Below are positions 11,740 through 24,549 of a stretch of DNA of 64,000 nt, one piece after another (the stretch's first letter is position 1; each line of letters opens with the position of its first letter). The position numbers were made by a program, and so were the translations under genes. The stretch comes from Erigeron canadensis. Its lineage: Eukaryota > Streptophyta > Magnoliopsida > Asterales > Asteraceae. The stretch is from NCBI RefSeq assembly GCF_010389155.1, contig NC_057766.1, forward strand, positions 39,751,516-39,815,515. The letters run 5' to 3'. Under the pieces are notes generated by a model that saw nothing but the letters and a program-made list of their open reading frames with translations, was not told the origin of the DNA and did not search any database.

Positions 11740-13730
11740 ACCCCAAAAAAAATAAAATTACTAAATTTTCAACAGATTCTGTTATCACATGTATATTTTT
11801 AATTTAATTAACAGAAATATTACGCCGCTAATTAACGGATTGAGTTCAGATACAAGTTAATTGCATGCTTTCAAACAGAATTTGTGGAATAATACATGTG
11901 TGCACATCTTATTGGATCATGAGCCGCACTTTGAATTTAAAAGGTAGCTATAGACTCCTTTGTTCCAAAATAAATTCTCGATCTGCCTATCACAATAATA
12001 ATTAATACACGACACTTTTCATCTTAATTGCTCGTGGATTACCGACATTATTTATTATTCTGCTACTTAACTTCACCAACTTCAGACGCTTCATTCAATA
12101 TCGATAAAAAGTGCGTATACGTGTTATGTTATCTGTTAATTCAACTTATCTACTTAGAATGAAGAAATTGACCAATATTTTTACTTTCAACGAGTGAACT
12201 GCATGCCTTACATAGATTGATATAGAATTCAGAGGCAGAGTTCGATCGAATCTTGCAAATTGTAACTTTAAACTATATTAATCTTAGTTGTTCGGATCGA
12301 AGAGCTTAATAGAGTTATTATTTTAATATCGTTAGTCAGCTCATAATAATAGGATCCCATTCATATAATCAATTATCTTCTGTCGATTTAGTATTATACT
12401 ATTTAAAAAGATTTTGTTTTGAATTAAAATTCACCCTTAAAAAAAAGCCTTACTCTTAATTTTTTTTGGATAATACATAGTTATTTTTCAATTTTATAGA
12501 AAGTATAAACTAACGATGAAAAATAAGTAATTATAAATTAATTAAACTTATACTATATATAACAATATAATGAAATGATTAATTTTTTTGGACCCATATC
12601 TTTTAATTTAATAATAATAATAACAAATGTTAATTTGAAAAAATTGATAGATATGATTAATCGATAAGTAATTAAAACAACTGTATTTTAATACATATAT
12701 ATAAAAAAAATTTGTATCAGCCTCGGCTCGTCAATAATTTATCAATCTCAAATTTACATGAATGTTATATATTATATGTGTAAATAATACTCCACATATA
12801 AAAACCTTAACGAGTCAAGTTTTAAATGTATGAAAAATAAAAGTTTTATTTTTGATTCAAAAAAGTGTTGAATACTTTTTATTAAATATCAAAAATAAAT
12901 AATCTAACATTTAAAAAATCAATAGAATTAAATACTTTATTATGTCATTTAGACTATGGGAGTGGAAGGTGTGGGGAATGCCCCTCTTCCACTCATATGA
13001 AGACATGTGAAACAATCATTGAAAGGACATTCTCCCCATTCCTTTGGAGTTGAGCATTAAGGAGGGAGATGATCCCTACACAACAATTTTTAGCTATATA
13101 CAACACTGTATTTATTATACAGTACAATACTACAATACATATAGTGTTGTGTATGATTCCCATAAGGGAATGTCCCCATTTTCTTTATTGATTTTAAAAA
13201 ATGTTATTAGTTTAGAGGTGGTCAAACAATAATAATAGGTAAAAGGGCAAAGGGACAAGACGTTCGATTTGTAACACGACACGCTTTAAATGGAGTGGAA
13301 CGCCCCTGGAATCGATGGGTGGCATTCCGGATGAATTTGGGGCGTGAAACAACGTTAATAATTAAACCGATGCAAATCATTGACTGAACTAATTTGGTCT
13401 TCACAAATATTTTGTTTTGATTTTATTTCATATGCATGATTAGATATTTATGTACTTTGTATAATTATTATCTCTTGTAAAAGTGTCAACCCATATTATA
13501 TAATTGAAAACGTGTTTAATGTATATACTTTGATATACATATTCTTGGATTGCACTTAATACATCACAGAGTACAATTTAAACTCTTGAGTGTTGATCCT
13601 TCTAATATGTGTAATAACCCATTAATAGAGAGATTGTGGATTATTATTAATAGAGAGATTGTGGATTATTAAATTTATAGTTTCATGATAGACACTTCTC
13701 TATTTCTCTCTATATATATATATATATATC
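11740..13730. other. Intergenic DNA with small local repeats
   Basis: A 26-bp unit containing ATTAATAGAGAGATTGTGG is repeated head to tail at about 13621-13672. A patch at 12960-13350 has GGGGAATGCCCC and AGGGAATGTCCCC-like motifs and the near-palindrome around TATACAACACTGTATT. No gene was seen. Confidence 0.45.
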
Positions 13731-13732
13731 TA

Positions 13733-14873
13733 TCTACATTATAAAACAGTAGTTAATCGAGTCTTTTGAAGTACTCCTCAAAACTAAAGCTATGTTTAAA
13801 CATTGCCACGTAGGATTTATCCTATGTGGCAGCTCCATATTTTTTTTTAACAATATTGTATAAATTTAATACAAAATGTTAAATAAAAATAATATAATAA
13901 CAAATCAAATCTCATACTCCTATATTTTAAAAGAAAATCCCGTATATGAAAAATACAAAATATTCATAATATCAAATCAAATCTTATACTTCTATATTAA
14001 TTATAAAAATAAAAAAGAATCACATACATGAAAAAAAGAATATTTATATCTAAATCTACTTTTACTCCAAAGTTTTCCAAACGAAAAAAAAAAATCTAAT
14101 TTTGAAATAGTTTTGTGCTTGAAATTGCATGGACTTTCAACTATTTGAAATTATAGCTAGATTATATAAAACTTTTATAAAAAATATATAAACTATATCA
14201 AAATTTAGAAATCATATGAAAATATTATTATTATTATTAGATTATATATAACAAAACAATTTTGTTGTTCGTGTCTTTCCTTCTCTTGGCCGAACATATA
14301 AAATAAAGTAACCAAAATTGGTTTGTATTCTAGCACAAACAAAGTCTATTATATAATGATAATAATTGTTACTTCTATCTACATTATAAAACAGTAGTTA
14401 ACCGAGACTTCTGAAGCACTCCTCAAAACTAAAGCTATGTTTAAACATTGCCACGTAGGATTTATCCTATATGGCAGCTCCATATTTTTTTTAATAATAT
14501 TGTATAAATTTAGTACAAAATATTAAATAAAAACAATATAATAACTATCTAAATCTACTTTTACTCCAAAGTTTTCCAAACGAAAAAAAAAAAAATCTAA
14601 TTTTGGAATAGTTTTGTGCTTGAAATTGCATGGACTTTCAACTATTTGAAATTATAGCTAGATTATATAAAACTTTTGTAAAAAATATATAAACTATATC
14701 AAAATTTAGAAATCATATGAAAATATTATTATTATTAGATTATATATAACAAAACAATTTTGTTGTTCGTGTCCTTCCTTTTGCTTGGCCGAACATATAA
14801 AATAAAGTAACCGAAATTGGTTTGTATTCTAGCACAAACAAAGTCTATTATATAATGATAATAATTGTTACTT
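13733..14873 (+). mobile_element. Two tandem Helitron 5' ends
   Basis: TCTACATTATAAAACAGTAG followed by the stem-forming GCCACGTAGGATTTATCCTA(T)GTGGC starts at 13733 and again at 14378. The segments after each start are about 95% alike until 14873. The second copy lacks roughly 140 bp of the first. The 5' TC, the A before it and the subterminal stem are Helitron hallmarks. A plus-oriented CTAG end at 16920 may close the downstream copy. Confidence 0.6.
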
Positions 14874-14879
14874 GACTTT

Positions 14880-15675
14880 TATAAATGAGTTTCTTGGTTG
14901 ACGGAGGAGATAAAATACTTTATAACTTGATTGTGTTTGAGATTATATTTTTTCCATCACTACATAAGGTATTTCCTTCATTTTTTCAGCACAACTAAAA
15001 GCAAAAACTATAATGAATTTCTCTTATTTATCTTATTGGTTTTTTACTTATACGTATTATATTTATGTGAATGTTATATGAATAAATTGTTGTCATGTTT
15101 AGTATTTTGTTTTGTACATATAATTACATTTGATGAATAGATAGGCATGCTACATATTTCCACTTTCATTGTTGCTATGTATTATTATTAATACAGTAAT
15201 ATATGTTATAATATTTTTTTAATAACCTATGTAGTAAAGTCCAGATTCAGCGCATGTTGTTTAATCTTTTTGTTGACCGGTTTTGTTGTTAACCATAATA
15301 TGAAAATACAAGGGCCAACAAATGATATAATTGTATAGATTAACACAAAATACTTTTAATAATTATCAATATCCACATCTAGATTGTGGTTAAAAAAAAA
15401 TATCCACATCTAGATTATTGTTCACGTAATCTTATATTATAGCTTTGTATTATATATTTTTTACTTAGTAGAAATCTTTGTAACAAAATAATAAAGTAGG
15501 CATGAATGCTTACGAACTAGAAAACTATTTATACACATAGTTTAAATGGTTTCGTTGACATTAATGATCGAGTTAATAATTACAAAGTTTGTTATCTTTT
15601 ATAGGAAATCTTATTTTAAATTTGAATTTACATTTTATAATAATAAGTTAATGTTTTTTTAATATATAACTAACA
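14880..15675. other. AT-rich DNA, possibly Helitron interior
   Basis: No recognisable protein is present. The frame at 14931-15140 is hydrophobic and AT-biased. If the Helitron starting at 13733/14378 ends at 16920, this is its interior. Confidence 0.4.
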
Positions 15676-15679
15676 CTAA

Positions 15680-16255
15680 CACATTACCTGCGTAATGCAG
15701 CGGTAGTCGTGACGGCGACGATGTGGTGGTGGGAGGGACTGTTAGTGGTAAATGAGGCGTCGAGTGGTGTAGATAACTGATTTAAAAGGTTAATGAAAAT
15801 ATTTTAAAAGATAAAAAATTGATAGTGTAATTAATTATTAATGTTAAGGTGATAGTGTAGGTGAAAATATTTTAAGAGGTGTTAAATGAAATATTCAACA
15901 CTTTCAAAAATAAAATATTATTCTTTTTATAATGCTAGACTTATGTCCGTGTAACACGGGGGCGGTAAGGGTAGTGATGGCGGAGGTGACGGTGGTGAGG
16001 CGATAGTGGACACAATGATGGGGGAGACGATGGTTGTGAATGTAAAAGTAATTGATGTTAAAGGTGGTATTGTAGCTATTTTAAATGTTGGAGAATCGAT
16101 ACTGTAAATTATTTTATTAAGGGTATTATAGGTATATTAGATGGAGATGTTTAAATTAGTTAATAAAGAAGAAGGGTATTTTTGGTTTTTCAAAGGTAAA
16201 AAGTTTAAGGAAAAAAAGGCATTGTTTTTTTAAGATAGTATATAGAAGTAGTATA
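15680..16255 (-). mobile_element. Two adjoining minus-strand Helitron copies
   Basis: Read on the minus strand, one copy runs from about 16255 to 15935 and ends in CCCGTGTTACACGG, a short spacer and CTAG. It abuts a second copy starting TCTAGCATTATAAAAAG (15939) and ending in a degraded GCTGCATTACGCAG hairpin near 15690. The second copy is clearly alike over its length to the element at 47714-47992. Head-to-tail arrays are known for Helitrons. Confidence 0.55.
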
Positions 16256-16609
16256 GATATATCGACTTTCCATCATCAACTATTTATAAATGATTAGTTC
16301 ACACAACACATGTGTATATATATAATCATGTTGGGTCTATATAAATAATTATCTTTCCATTTATTCAAGTTCTATAATTGGCAAAGACATAATTTTAGGT
16401 CAATTAATGTATAAAATATGTCAGTAATATGAAATTGAGTTAGAATGAACGAATGAGATTCTAGATGTATGTTTTGGTGGGAGGTCAGTGAGCTTTAAAT
16501 TATACTAATACTAAAAAATAATACTGAAATATAGAACTTTATACACATTATAGGGTTGCTACGACCACCTTTGGCCTCCGTATAACTCTGTCATCTTTTT
16601 TGTTGTATA

Positions 16610-16920
16610 CTAGCACGGTACCCGCTCAATGCGGCGGTGTTTGCAGCGGCGACGGTGTAGTGGTGGGGGACGACTATTGGTGGTGGAGGCGGCGTCAAGT
16701 GGTGTATATAATTGATGTGAAAGTAATTTATATAAAGGGTTAGTAGGGATATATTAAAAGATAAAACACTAATAATGTAATTTAATCATTCAGAGTATTT
16801 TAGATATTTTCCCATGTAACTTTCAACATGGAGCTATTAATTTTATAAAATAGTTTAGATAATTTATGAGAAATCAATGAGAGATAAAATAGCTCGGAGC
16901 AACGTCCGGGTATAACCTAG
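16610..16920 (-). mobile_element. Minus-strand Helitron copy and an opposed plus-strand 3' end
   Basis: CTAGCACGGTACCCGCTCAA at 16610 is the reverse of a Helitron 3' end and is preceded by A. At the other side, GGAGCAACGTCCGGGTATAACCTAG ends at 16920 and is followed by T, which is a plus-oriented 3' end. The minus-strand copy therefore seems nested in, or joined to, a plus-strand element. Confidence 0.5.
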
Positions 16921-17213
16921 TATATAATAATAATAAAAATATAGAGAGTATGGAGTTCTAACAAAATTTTGTATCTTTAAAAATGTTAAAGTTTCTAAAA
17001 GTTGGATAACAAACCTGTCCGTGGCATCTAGTGATTCTAGTGTTGAGGTTTTAAGTGTGAAAATTTACGTAGTTACGTTACTCACACATATATATATTTG
17101 TTTTCATATTTGCTTTTAACCCAATACAAATTAGATTTAGCTATTCTTAAAAATGTTTGGATAATTAAGCTATTTGTTGTAGTAAACATTTTCTTTAGCT
17201 TTTGGAATATATA

Positions 17214-17320
17214 ATACTAGACAAATGTCCTCACTATACAACGATTATGGCGGCGGCGGGTGGCGGAAGTGATGGAGGCGACATTTGGGTGGGGGGGCCG
17301 TTGTGGTGGTGATGTAAGGA
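17214..17320 (-). mobile_element. Helitron 3' terminal fragment
   Basis: ACTAGACAAATGTCC followed by a GGCGGCGGGTGGCGG block repeats the 3' domain of the local family on the minus strand. No 5' end was found. Confidence 0.35.
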
Positions 17321-17324
17321 GTTT

Positions 17325-18215
17325 TTTAGAACAACATAAATTTTATTAGAATAACAAATAGTTAAAACGAAAATTATAAAAAGTTACAATTACAAGAAAT
17401 AAAGTAACTGAATAAAGACAACAAACATACATACTCAAGAGATACCACGAAAAAACACACTCTAAAATCTTCTTAATAAGTAACTGATGTTAAAAAAAGT
17501 ATTAGAGTTATTTAATGATTGAATAAATTTATTATATAAATTATTTCAATAAGGATATTATAAGTATAAGGTCGAAAGATTTAAATGAATCAAGTGAGAG
17601 AAGTAATTTAGTTAAACCGAGTTGTATTTTTTTTTTTATACAAAGAAGTATTTGCTCTTTTATTGAGAAATATAGATAAAAGAAAAACATTATAATATAT
17701 GTAAAATTAAGTGTTTGTGATGTAAAAACTTATAAAGTTATAATGATGTAAAATTAAGAAGTACTATATTCGAATCCCTTTCACATCAATTAAAAAATTT
17801 ATATTGATTTGGTACAAAGTTATTATTGGATAAATGCGTAGCAAATTAATTATAGACTTGTAACCGAAAAATATGTAACTACAAGGTAGCTGAATTTTGA
17901 GAGGAATAGTCATTGTCGGAGTACGGAGCCAGAGTATTTTATGTAAGGGGACAAATTTAAAAGTAGTTTATTATATTTATCGGATCCATTTTTTGGGGAA
18001 TTTTAAAATAAAATATAAAAAAATAGGCCATGACCCGTAAGTAGAAAAAATGGACTCTTGGATTTAGTCAGATTATCAACAATCAGTGTTGAGAAGGCCG
18101 AGTTTAGCACAGGTGAGTGCCAATTATGGAAATATATATCTTTTACATGAACATTGGTCTTTACAATTTTGGAATAATGATATACAAATTAGCCTGTACA
18201 TATATTTTCTACAAG
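17325..18215. other. Intergenic DNA, nothing recognised
   Basis: AT-rich. No open frame of note and no repeat termini were seen. Confidence 0.5.
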
Positions 18216-18220
18216 ACTAT

Positions 18221-20254
18221 TGAAAGATCCCGACTCGACTTTTAGTAAAAATTTGACCAATTGACTATATTGGACCAACCCAATACTTACAAAAATTTAA
18301 GACCAAATAATGTGAAAAACTCAAAATGATCAAATTCAAAATCTAACAAATTGGAACACCTTAAAGTGTTATAATAAACATATCCTATAAGTTTTGGAAC
18401 TTGAAAACGTCGGATGAAGCTCGGAAAATTTTTGCTCGAAGTCAGAGGAACTGCGGCCGCAAGCACGGTCGGCCGTGCTCTGCGTCCGTGCTCCCATAAC
18501 TGAACATCATAAAGATAATACTGCAGACGCTAGCCCAGTCACCCGTGCTTGCGTCCGTACTCTTACTGCACAAACTTGGTTTTCTAATTCACAACCATTT
18601 GATTTCAAACACTTGAACCATTACAAAACATATCAAATTTCAAACCAAAAACTACAAAATATAAACGTAATAAATCATTAGTTTTATCATTTTGAAACAA
18701 AAGAGGTATATGACTTGTGGATGGTCATACGAGTCAAGACACCATTTCATACACCATGAAGTACTTCTTCCTTCTTTTCAATAAACACATTCTTCCAAGA
18801 CCATTTACAACTTGCAACACTTTCATAATGACATTCATTACCATTTACCACAATTTGACCATTTAAAACTAGACACATCTAGATTATCCAAAATGACTCG
18901 TTTACATACAAAATGGGCAAATGGTCAAGAGCCGAGTTCTTGGGACTACTAATCCATACGTGCACCTAACAAAATATTATCCAACCTTCAAATTATACTT
19001 CGGAGATCAACAAGCTTAATCACAAAGTCTCTTTCCCGAGTTGCTTGGTTCCCCTAAAAAGGATAAAACATCTAAAAAGTAAGCGATTGCTTAGTAAGTA
19101 CATCATAACTATATGCATACATATTGTGGCACCATCATATCATTCATATCATTCAAGTCATAATACAACATATATGGATCCATATAAATGTCACTAAATG
19201 CATCGAGTCATCACCTGGCACCGTGGACTCTCAACAATCACAATCAATCAATCAATCGAATGTTAACATGATTTAGTATGTGATTACTAAATCATGTTAA
19301 TCTCACAATACGTCACATATAAGTATAATGTACTTACCTTAGCCACAATAAAATATGATTCAAAAGTCAAGTTTTCTTTCAAGCACCTAATGTAATCATA
19401 CAAAATTCCATAAGATTCTAGCCAAATTTTCTATACAAACTTAACCTAAACCTACCAAGTCACCCATTGTAGTGTTTGGCTAATTCATCATTTCATCAAC
19501 TCATTGCATACATAAACTCATCATTTTAACAATTATCATGTTTTCATCACATTACTCATCATAATACAATCATTATTCTCATCTTCCATTTCAATAATAA
19601 CAATAACAATAAAATCAACACTTTAGCCAAACACCAACAAATAGGATGACAATGGGGATTTAAGACTTTATCAATAACAATATTCAACAATTTATCTACC
19701 CAAATTTCTTAGGGTTTCTTTTTCTTGAATTTCATCTAACCAAAATCCCCAAATTTGTTGATGGTATGAACTCAAATTTCTAATAATTGAGACAAACCCT
19801 AATTTCAAGAATATAATAATCACTAAATCTTACCTCAATAGATAATTGAATTAAGCTATTGAGCAAATCCCCTTTTCTCATCCTTTCCTCTTAGTCATGA
19901 CACCACACACCCTCCTCACAATTTGATTTATAATTGATTATGAATCTAAGTGATTTAGGGGAAAGGATTAATTTGATAAATTTGATGATATAAACAATCT
20001 CTCAAGATTTCTAGATGGTGATAGAATGAAGAAGAGAAGGAAGTGGAGTATGAGTCAAGAATTTTTTCAATTGCCTGGCACTTTGTGGTGAAGCCACGCC
20101 TTATTTAAATTTTTGAGGGTATTATACCTGCTAGCCACTAAGGTTCCAACTAATTTAACCCTATATTCAAAATTAAAAGTCTAGGAAATTATTTTAATGT
20201 CAAAACTACAATATAAGTTATTTTTATATACCTTGAAAATTACGGGATGTTACA
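18221..20254 (-). mobile_element. Solo LTR, probably Ty3/Gypsy (2034 bp)
   Basis: On the minus strand the segment begins TGTAACATCCCG and ends GGGATCTTTCA, that is TG..CA with a short inverted terminal repeat. It is flanked by the perfect 5-bp duplication ACTAT (18216-18220 and 20255-20259). There is no second LTR, primer-binding site or coding region, so it is a solo LTR left by recombination between two LTRs. A GC-richer block around 18450-18575 has repeated GCACGG/CGTCCGTGCTC motifs. The family assignment is inferred from the TGTAACA start only. Confidence 0.82.
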
Positions 20255-20259
20255 ACTAT

Positions 20260-20715
20260 TGTGATGACTATTATATTAATAATTTGAAAAAAAAATAACA
20301 TTTTCACATACAAATATACGATATTAATGTATAATACATTACCCAAACAAAGAAGACACTTTCTATATTAACCCTCAAACTTTACCCTTCAAGTAACCTT
20401 TAATTTAAGAGGAATCTCCACCCCTTTTCAAACTCTCTTTTTTCGATTCTATTAAATATTAAAACAACTCAAGATTTTAACTCTACCAATAGAGAATTTA
20501 TCTTAAAACTAATGCTTCCACCATAAGTAACATACTTCTAAAAAAGAAGTTTTTGATAACGACGGTGACATTTGTTGTATTTTCTAATGTATTTATTTCA
20601 AATATACCTTTAAAAAATTACATTGTACCAAAATTGGAATGGGGATAATTGCCCCCATTGTAGAACCGTCCCTGTGTGGGACTATATACAATTGAGCATA
20701 TAGGTTTTTGATAAA
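20260..20715. other. Intergenic DNA, nothing recognised
   Basis: AT-rich flank between the solo LTR and a MITE. No gene was seen. Confidence 0.5.
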
Positions 20716-20876
20716 TAAAACAAGTATTAAAGTAAAACAAATAAAACAATAGGTTTCTATTAAGTGAAAATCATCGTGCATCATGAAAATCATCGTGCAT
20801 CAATTTAACGATGATCTAAGGGTCAAAATTTTGTTATATTTGTTTTACTTTAACACTTGTTTTATAATACCCAACC
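20716..20876 (-). repeat. Fold-back MITE, copy 1
   Basis: TAAAACAAGTATTAAAGTAAA on the left pairs with TTTACTTTAACACTTGTTTTA on the right, giving a terminal inverted repeat of about 28 bp. The centre contains ATCATCGTGCATCA twice and CTTAGATCAT (minus strand). A relative lies at 21885-22062. The superfamily is unknown. Confidence 0.55.
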
Positions 20877-21117
20877 TGAGATTATATATATATAATTGTA
20901 ATTGAAGTAATTGTGATTGAGACACTATATATATATATATGTATGTATTATTTAATATTATTTTTGGGTAAAAGGCCTTTTCGTACTTTGAGCAGATCGA
21001 TTGAGCATTAAGAAAGAATGCAACGTGTGAAGAGATACAGAAATGGGCGGATGCCGACTATTTACAGAAGCTAGCTGCCTAGCTAGGGAATATACATGTA
21101 TTTTGATGTATTAAATA

Positions 21118-21874
21118 CTAGCTAATTAACCCGGGTTCAACTCGGGTTTATTAATAAAAGCTTTTTAATATTAAGTTACTTTGATGTCTAAAAACTATGA
21201 GATAGTTCAATCATACTCATAATTTCGGAATAATATAACTTATATTTCGAATATATATATATATATAATTAGCTTATTAACTCAGATAATATGCGAATAA
21301 TTTAAAAACTATTATGATAAAACTATTTAGATGATGAAAAATTAAAATTCCATGTATAAAATATTAGAGTTTTCAAAAGAAAATAAAAGCTTATTTTTTT
21401 TTAAAAAAAACACCATAAATAACAAAAAAAAATGGATTAAAACTAAAGAAGGGAACTAGAGAAGTGCTTATAATATCATAATTAAATTAAACAAGAAAAA
21501 TAAACTTTGAAAAGAATTTTGAGATGACAGTAAGTTGTTTTTATAAAATGATTATGTTATAACAATTGTCTCTTATTTAATATACCCGAGCTAATTTATA
21601 ATATTAAGACAAAAAGAGATGATGATACTATTATTAAAAATTGATATATAGTTGTCTAAAAAAAAATTAGATAATTACATTTTAATTTACATTGTACTTA
21701 GGCATAAAAAGAAGTAAATCATAAATTAATTAGAAATTGATTTAAACTTTAAATAGGATGATGTTATAAATCAAGAAAATAAAAAAAATTGATATAAATT
21801 AATGTAAAAATGAAAATTAAACATCATTTAAAAATAATGATGTCATAAGAATCTTATTTTATTTATATAAGAGA
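21118..21874 (-). mobile_element. Non-autonomous Helitron (about 757 bp)
   Basis: On the minus strand the 3' end reads AACCCGAGTTGAACCCGGGTT (hairpin), then AATTAGCTAG followed by T. The likely 5' end is TCTCTTATATAAATAAAATA at 21874, preceded by A. A/T flanks, the CTAG end and a hairpin about 10 nt inside the end are all diagnostic of Helitrons. The interior is AT-rich without genes. The 5' boundary is less certain than the 3' one. Confidence 0.6.
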
Positions 21875-21884
21875 TAATATATAA

Positions 21885-22062
21885 GGGTTGAGTATCGTAA
21901 AACAAGTATTAAAGTAAACAAATATGACAAGATCTTGACCCTTAGATCATGCACAAAAAAACACGAAACAATTAATACACGGTGATTTTTATGATGTACG
22001 GTGATGTTTAGTAAAGAAACTAATTGTTTATTTGTTTTACTTTAATACTTATTTTATTTTAC
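21885..22062 (+). repeat. Fold-back MITE, copy 2
   Basis: Same family as 20716-20876. It starts GGGTTGAGTATCGTAAAACA and has a matching inverted TTTGTTTTACTTTAATACTT arm. The interior shares the CCCTTAGATCAT motif. It abuts the Helitron end at 21874. Confidence 0.55.
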
Positions 22063-22313
22063 CTATAAAACTTATATAACAAACAAACACGAATACTATC
22101 CCTGATTTTTATTAATATATTATTTTAATAATATAAAAAGGAAGGTGGTCTGATTGGGACAACGCATCATATATAGCATATCATGGTGATATGGAGGATC
22201 TACATGTACATAAATATATGAATGATTTCATGAAGTTGGGTGAACCGTTGAAGGCTCGTGTGGAACGAGGACGACCATCACGTACCATTCCCGCCGCTAA
22301 AGTCCCTATTGCA

Positions 22314-22314
<1 letters not shown>

Positions 22315-22368
<54 letters not shown>
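22315..22368. repeat. (ATT)n microsatellite
   Basis: An uninterrupted trinucleotide run of about 18 units. The apparent poly-tyrosine frame at 22191-22385 is only this repeat read in frame. Confidence 0.9.
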
Positions 22369-22385
22369 ACGTTCGAACGTATTGA

Positions 22386-23792
22386 ATTTCTACATAGACA
22401 TTTATAAATGAAATAATACCACGAACAATCTATTTTGCAACGCATTTATTCATTTGTTGATAAGAAATGTAATTCATGATTTTGTATAAGGATTTGGCTG
22501 TTTGGTTAATTTACAAGTGTGTAACTCTTTTGTTTTTCTTAAATTAAATCAATGATCCTCTTCAAACTTTTACCTTTTCGATTTATTTTTTTAGTTATGT
22601 TAGTATTATTTTCATGGCATCATCAATTTTCCCTTTTTCTTCTTAATACATAACATCACCTTCGAATTTAATACTTCTAGTTCACTAAACATTACGATAT
22701 CATATTTTATTCATAATATATCCAATCAAAATAAAATAAATAATTTATTTATAAAAAAATAATGAATCATTATGTAAGGTCTAAAATTTGCACAACTTAG
22801 ATTACAACTAATGTAAATATCAAGTAACAAGAATATTAATATGAACAAGTTTAATCAGATATATTATTGATTATATAATAGTGAAATCTGAAATTTGTTA
22901 GAAATTTTTACTAACACAAAAACTCAACAATTGTGCAATGCAAATTACACCAAGTAAAATGTTAAGGCACACACCAACAAGGGAAATTGTTTCACAATGT
23001 GTTGCCTTCTATAGTGGTAGAGATAAGGCAATACATTTCATCATATAGGTGATGACATGTAGAGGGTTGTCGATTATTTATTGGAATAGAATTTTGGCAT
23101 CTGTCCTTTCTTTTTTCTTCTTTGTTTGTTTTTTATTTCTGGTATGAGGAGAAGCTTGAGGTACAGGTTTATTAATTGGATACACATATCACATGAAGTG
23201 TCCTATTAATTGGAAACGTATCTCTTTGGGACCGAGTTTCTCTCTTTTTGTTTCCCGCCCATACTTGACTTACAAGATATGGGGTGCGTTATAAGTGATG
23301 ATTGTTGAGAAACGTGGACAATCATCAGTGCCGAGTCTTCTGAGTGAATCCTTGACTTAACACATTTATCTCTAAATTTTCTTCAATCACCGTACCTGTC
23401 TCGTCTCTTTCAACTTTTTTTTTTTACAAATGATCGGCTAAAGTTTTATTGTAATATCTTAATCAAGTTACTAGAAAAGAAAAATGCTAATTGGAAGAAA
23501 ACTTGACTAAAACATTACTACTCCATCTATATTGAAATAGTAATTGTTTACTTGAAAATAATACTTTTACAAAAATTCAATTATTGTATACTATAATGTC
23601 AGGATTACCACATTTTCATTAGTTTTGTAAGGATTCATATAAAAATCATTTTTCTAAAAAGTTAAACTATCCATTTTCAAAGAGACACTTAATTATTAAT
23701 TGACATAAAAAATGAAAATTGGATAAATGTTCTTAGAAAGATTGAGTATATAGAATGTGTTGAAAATCCGTCACGAACAATGCGCAACACGT
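22386..23792. other. Intergenic DNA, nothing recognised
   Basis: AT-rich, without convincing coding sequence or element ends. Confidence 0.5.
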
Positions 23793-23810
23793 CATATATA
23801 TATATATATA

Positions 23811-23991
23811 TGAGAAAAGTGAGTGTGGGGTTGTCTCATACCTAAGTTGGCTAGAAAATCTCTCACGTATTAATATTTTAATATTAATGAATAAATGATG
23901 GACACCTTGATTTTTATGGAATAAAAAATCAAGATGTGAAGGGTTTTTTTACCCAAGTTGGGTGGTGTTGTCCCACACATTCACTTCTCAT
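23811..23991. repeat. MITE flanked by TA repeats
   Basis: GAGAAAAGTGAGTGTGGGG..ACCTAAGTTGG on the left is mirrored by CCCAAGTTGGG..TCCCACACATTCACTTCTC on the right, an imperfect inverted repeat of about 45 bp. Both sides run into (TA)n tracts (23793-23811, 23991-24010). A TA target duplication would fit a Tc1/mariner-type MITE, but the TA tracts make this untestable here. Confidence 0.55.
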
Positions 23992-24549
23992 ATATATATA
24001 TATATATATATTATAAAGAATTTTGAATATGCATCATACCTGTGACTGTGAGTATGGAATAAATTATGGTTAAATCTAGTAACCGATGATCAAAGCTAAA
24101 TAATAATAAACATTTACCGTTGTACCGCGCGGGTACTTTCTCTCATATGTTTAGTTAGAGTTTTGGATTTCTCTTAAATTTTTACAATCACATTAAAATC
24201 AAAACTTGTAAATATAGTGGATGACGGCAAATAGCCTTGTGATTTCGAATCGTAAACTCAATTTTTTGAAGTCTTCATGTTAATAACTTATGATAAGTAA
24301 TCTAAGTAATAGGAGTTGAAGAGCTGAGAAAGAAATAATCAATCAAATAAGGTTATAATGTGTTTTGTATCCATAAGCCACGATTTAAAGTTTAATTTTA
24401 AGTCTAATAAGAAATTTGAATTTATATACAATTAAAAAAGATAATTTAATCAAATAAATAATTAAAAGGACACGTGTTGATCAAGGATTACGCCACTTGT
24501 CGTTTCAAGAACATTGCAATCCTGTTTTAGTTTATTGATAGATATATAT

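Noticed and set aside
22191..22385. Frame with a poly-tyrosine tail
   Set aside because: The tail is an (ATT)n microsatellite, and the rest has no similarity to a known protein.
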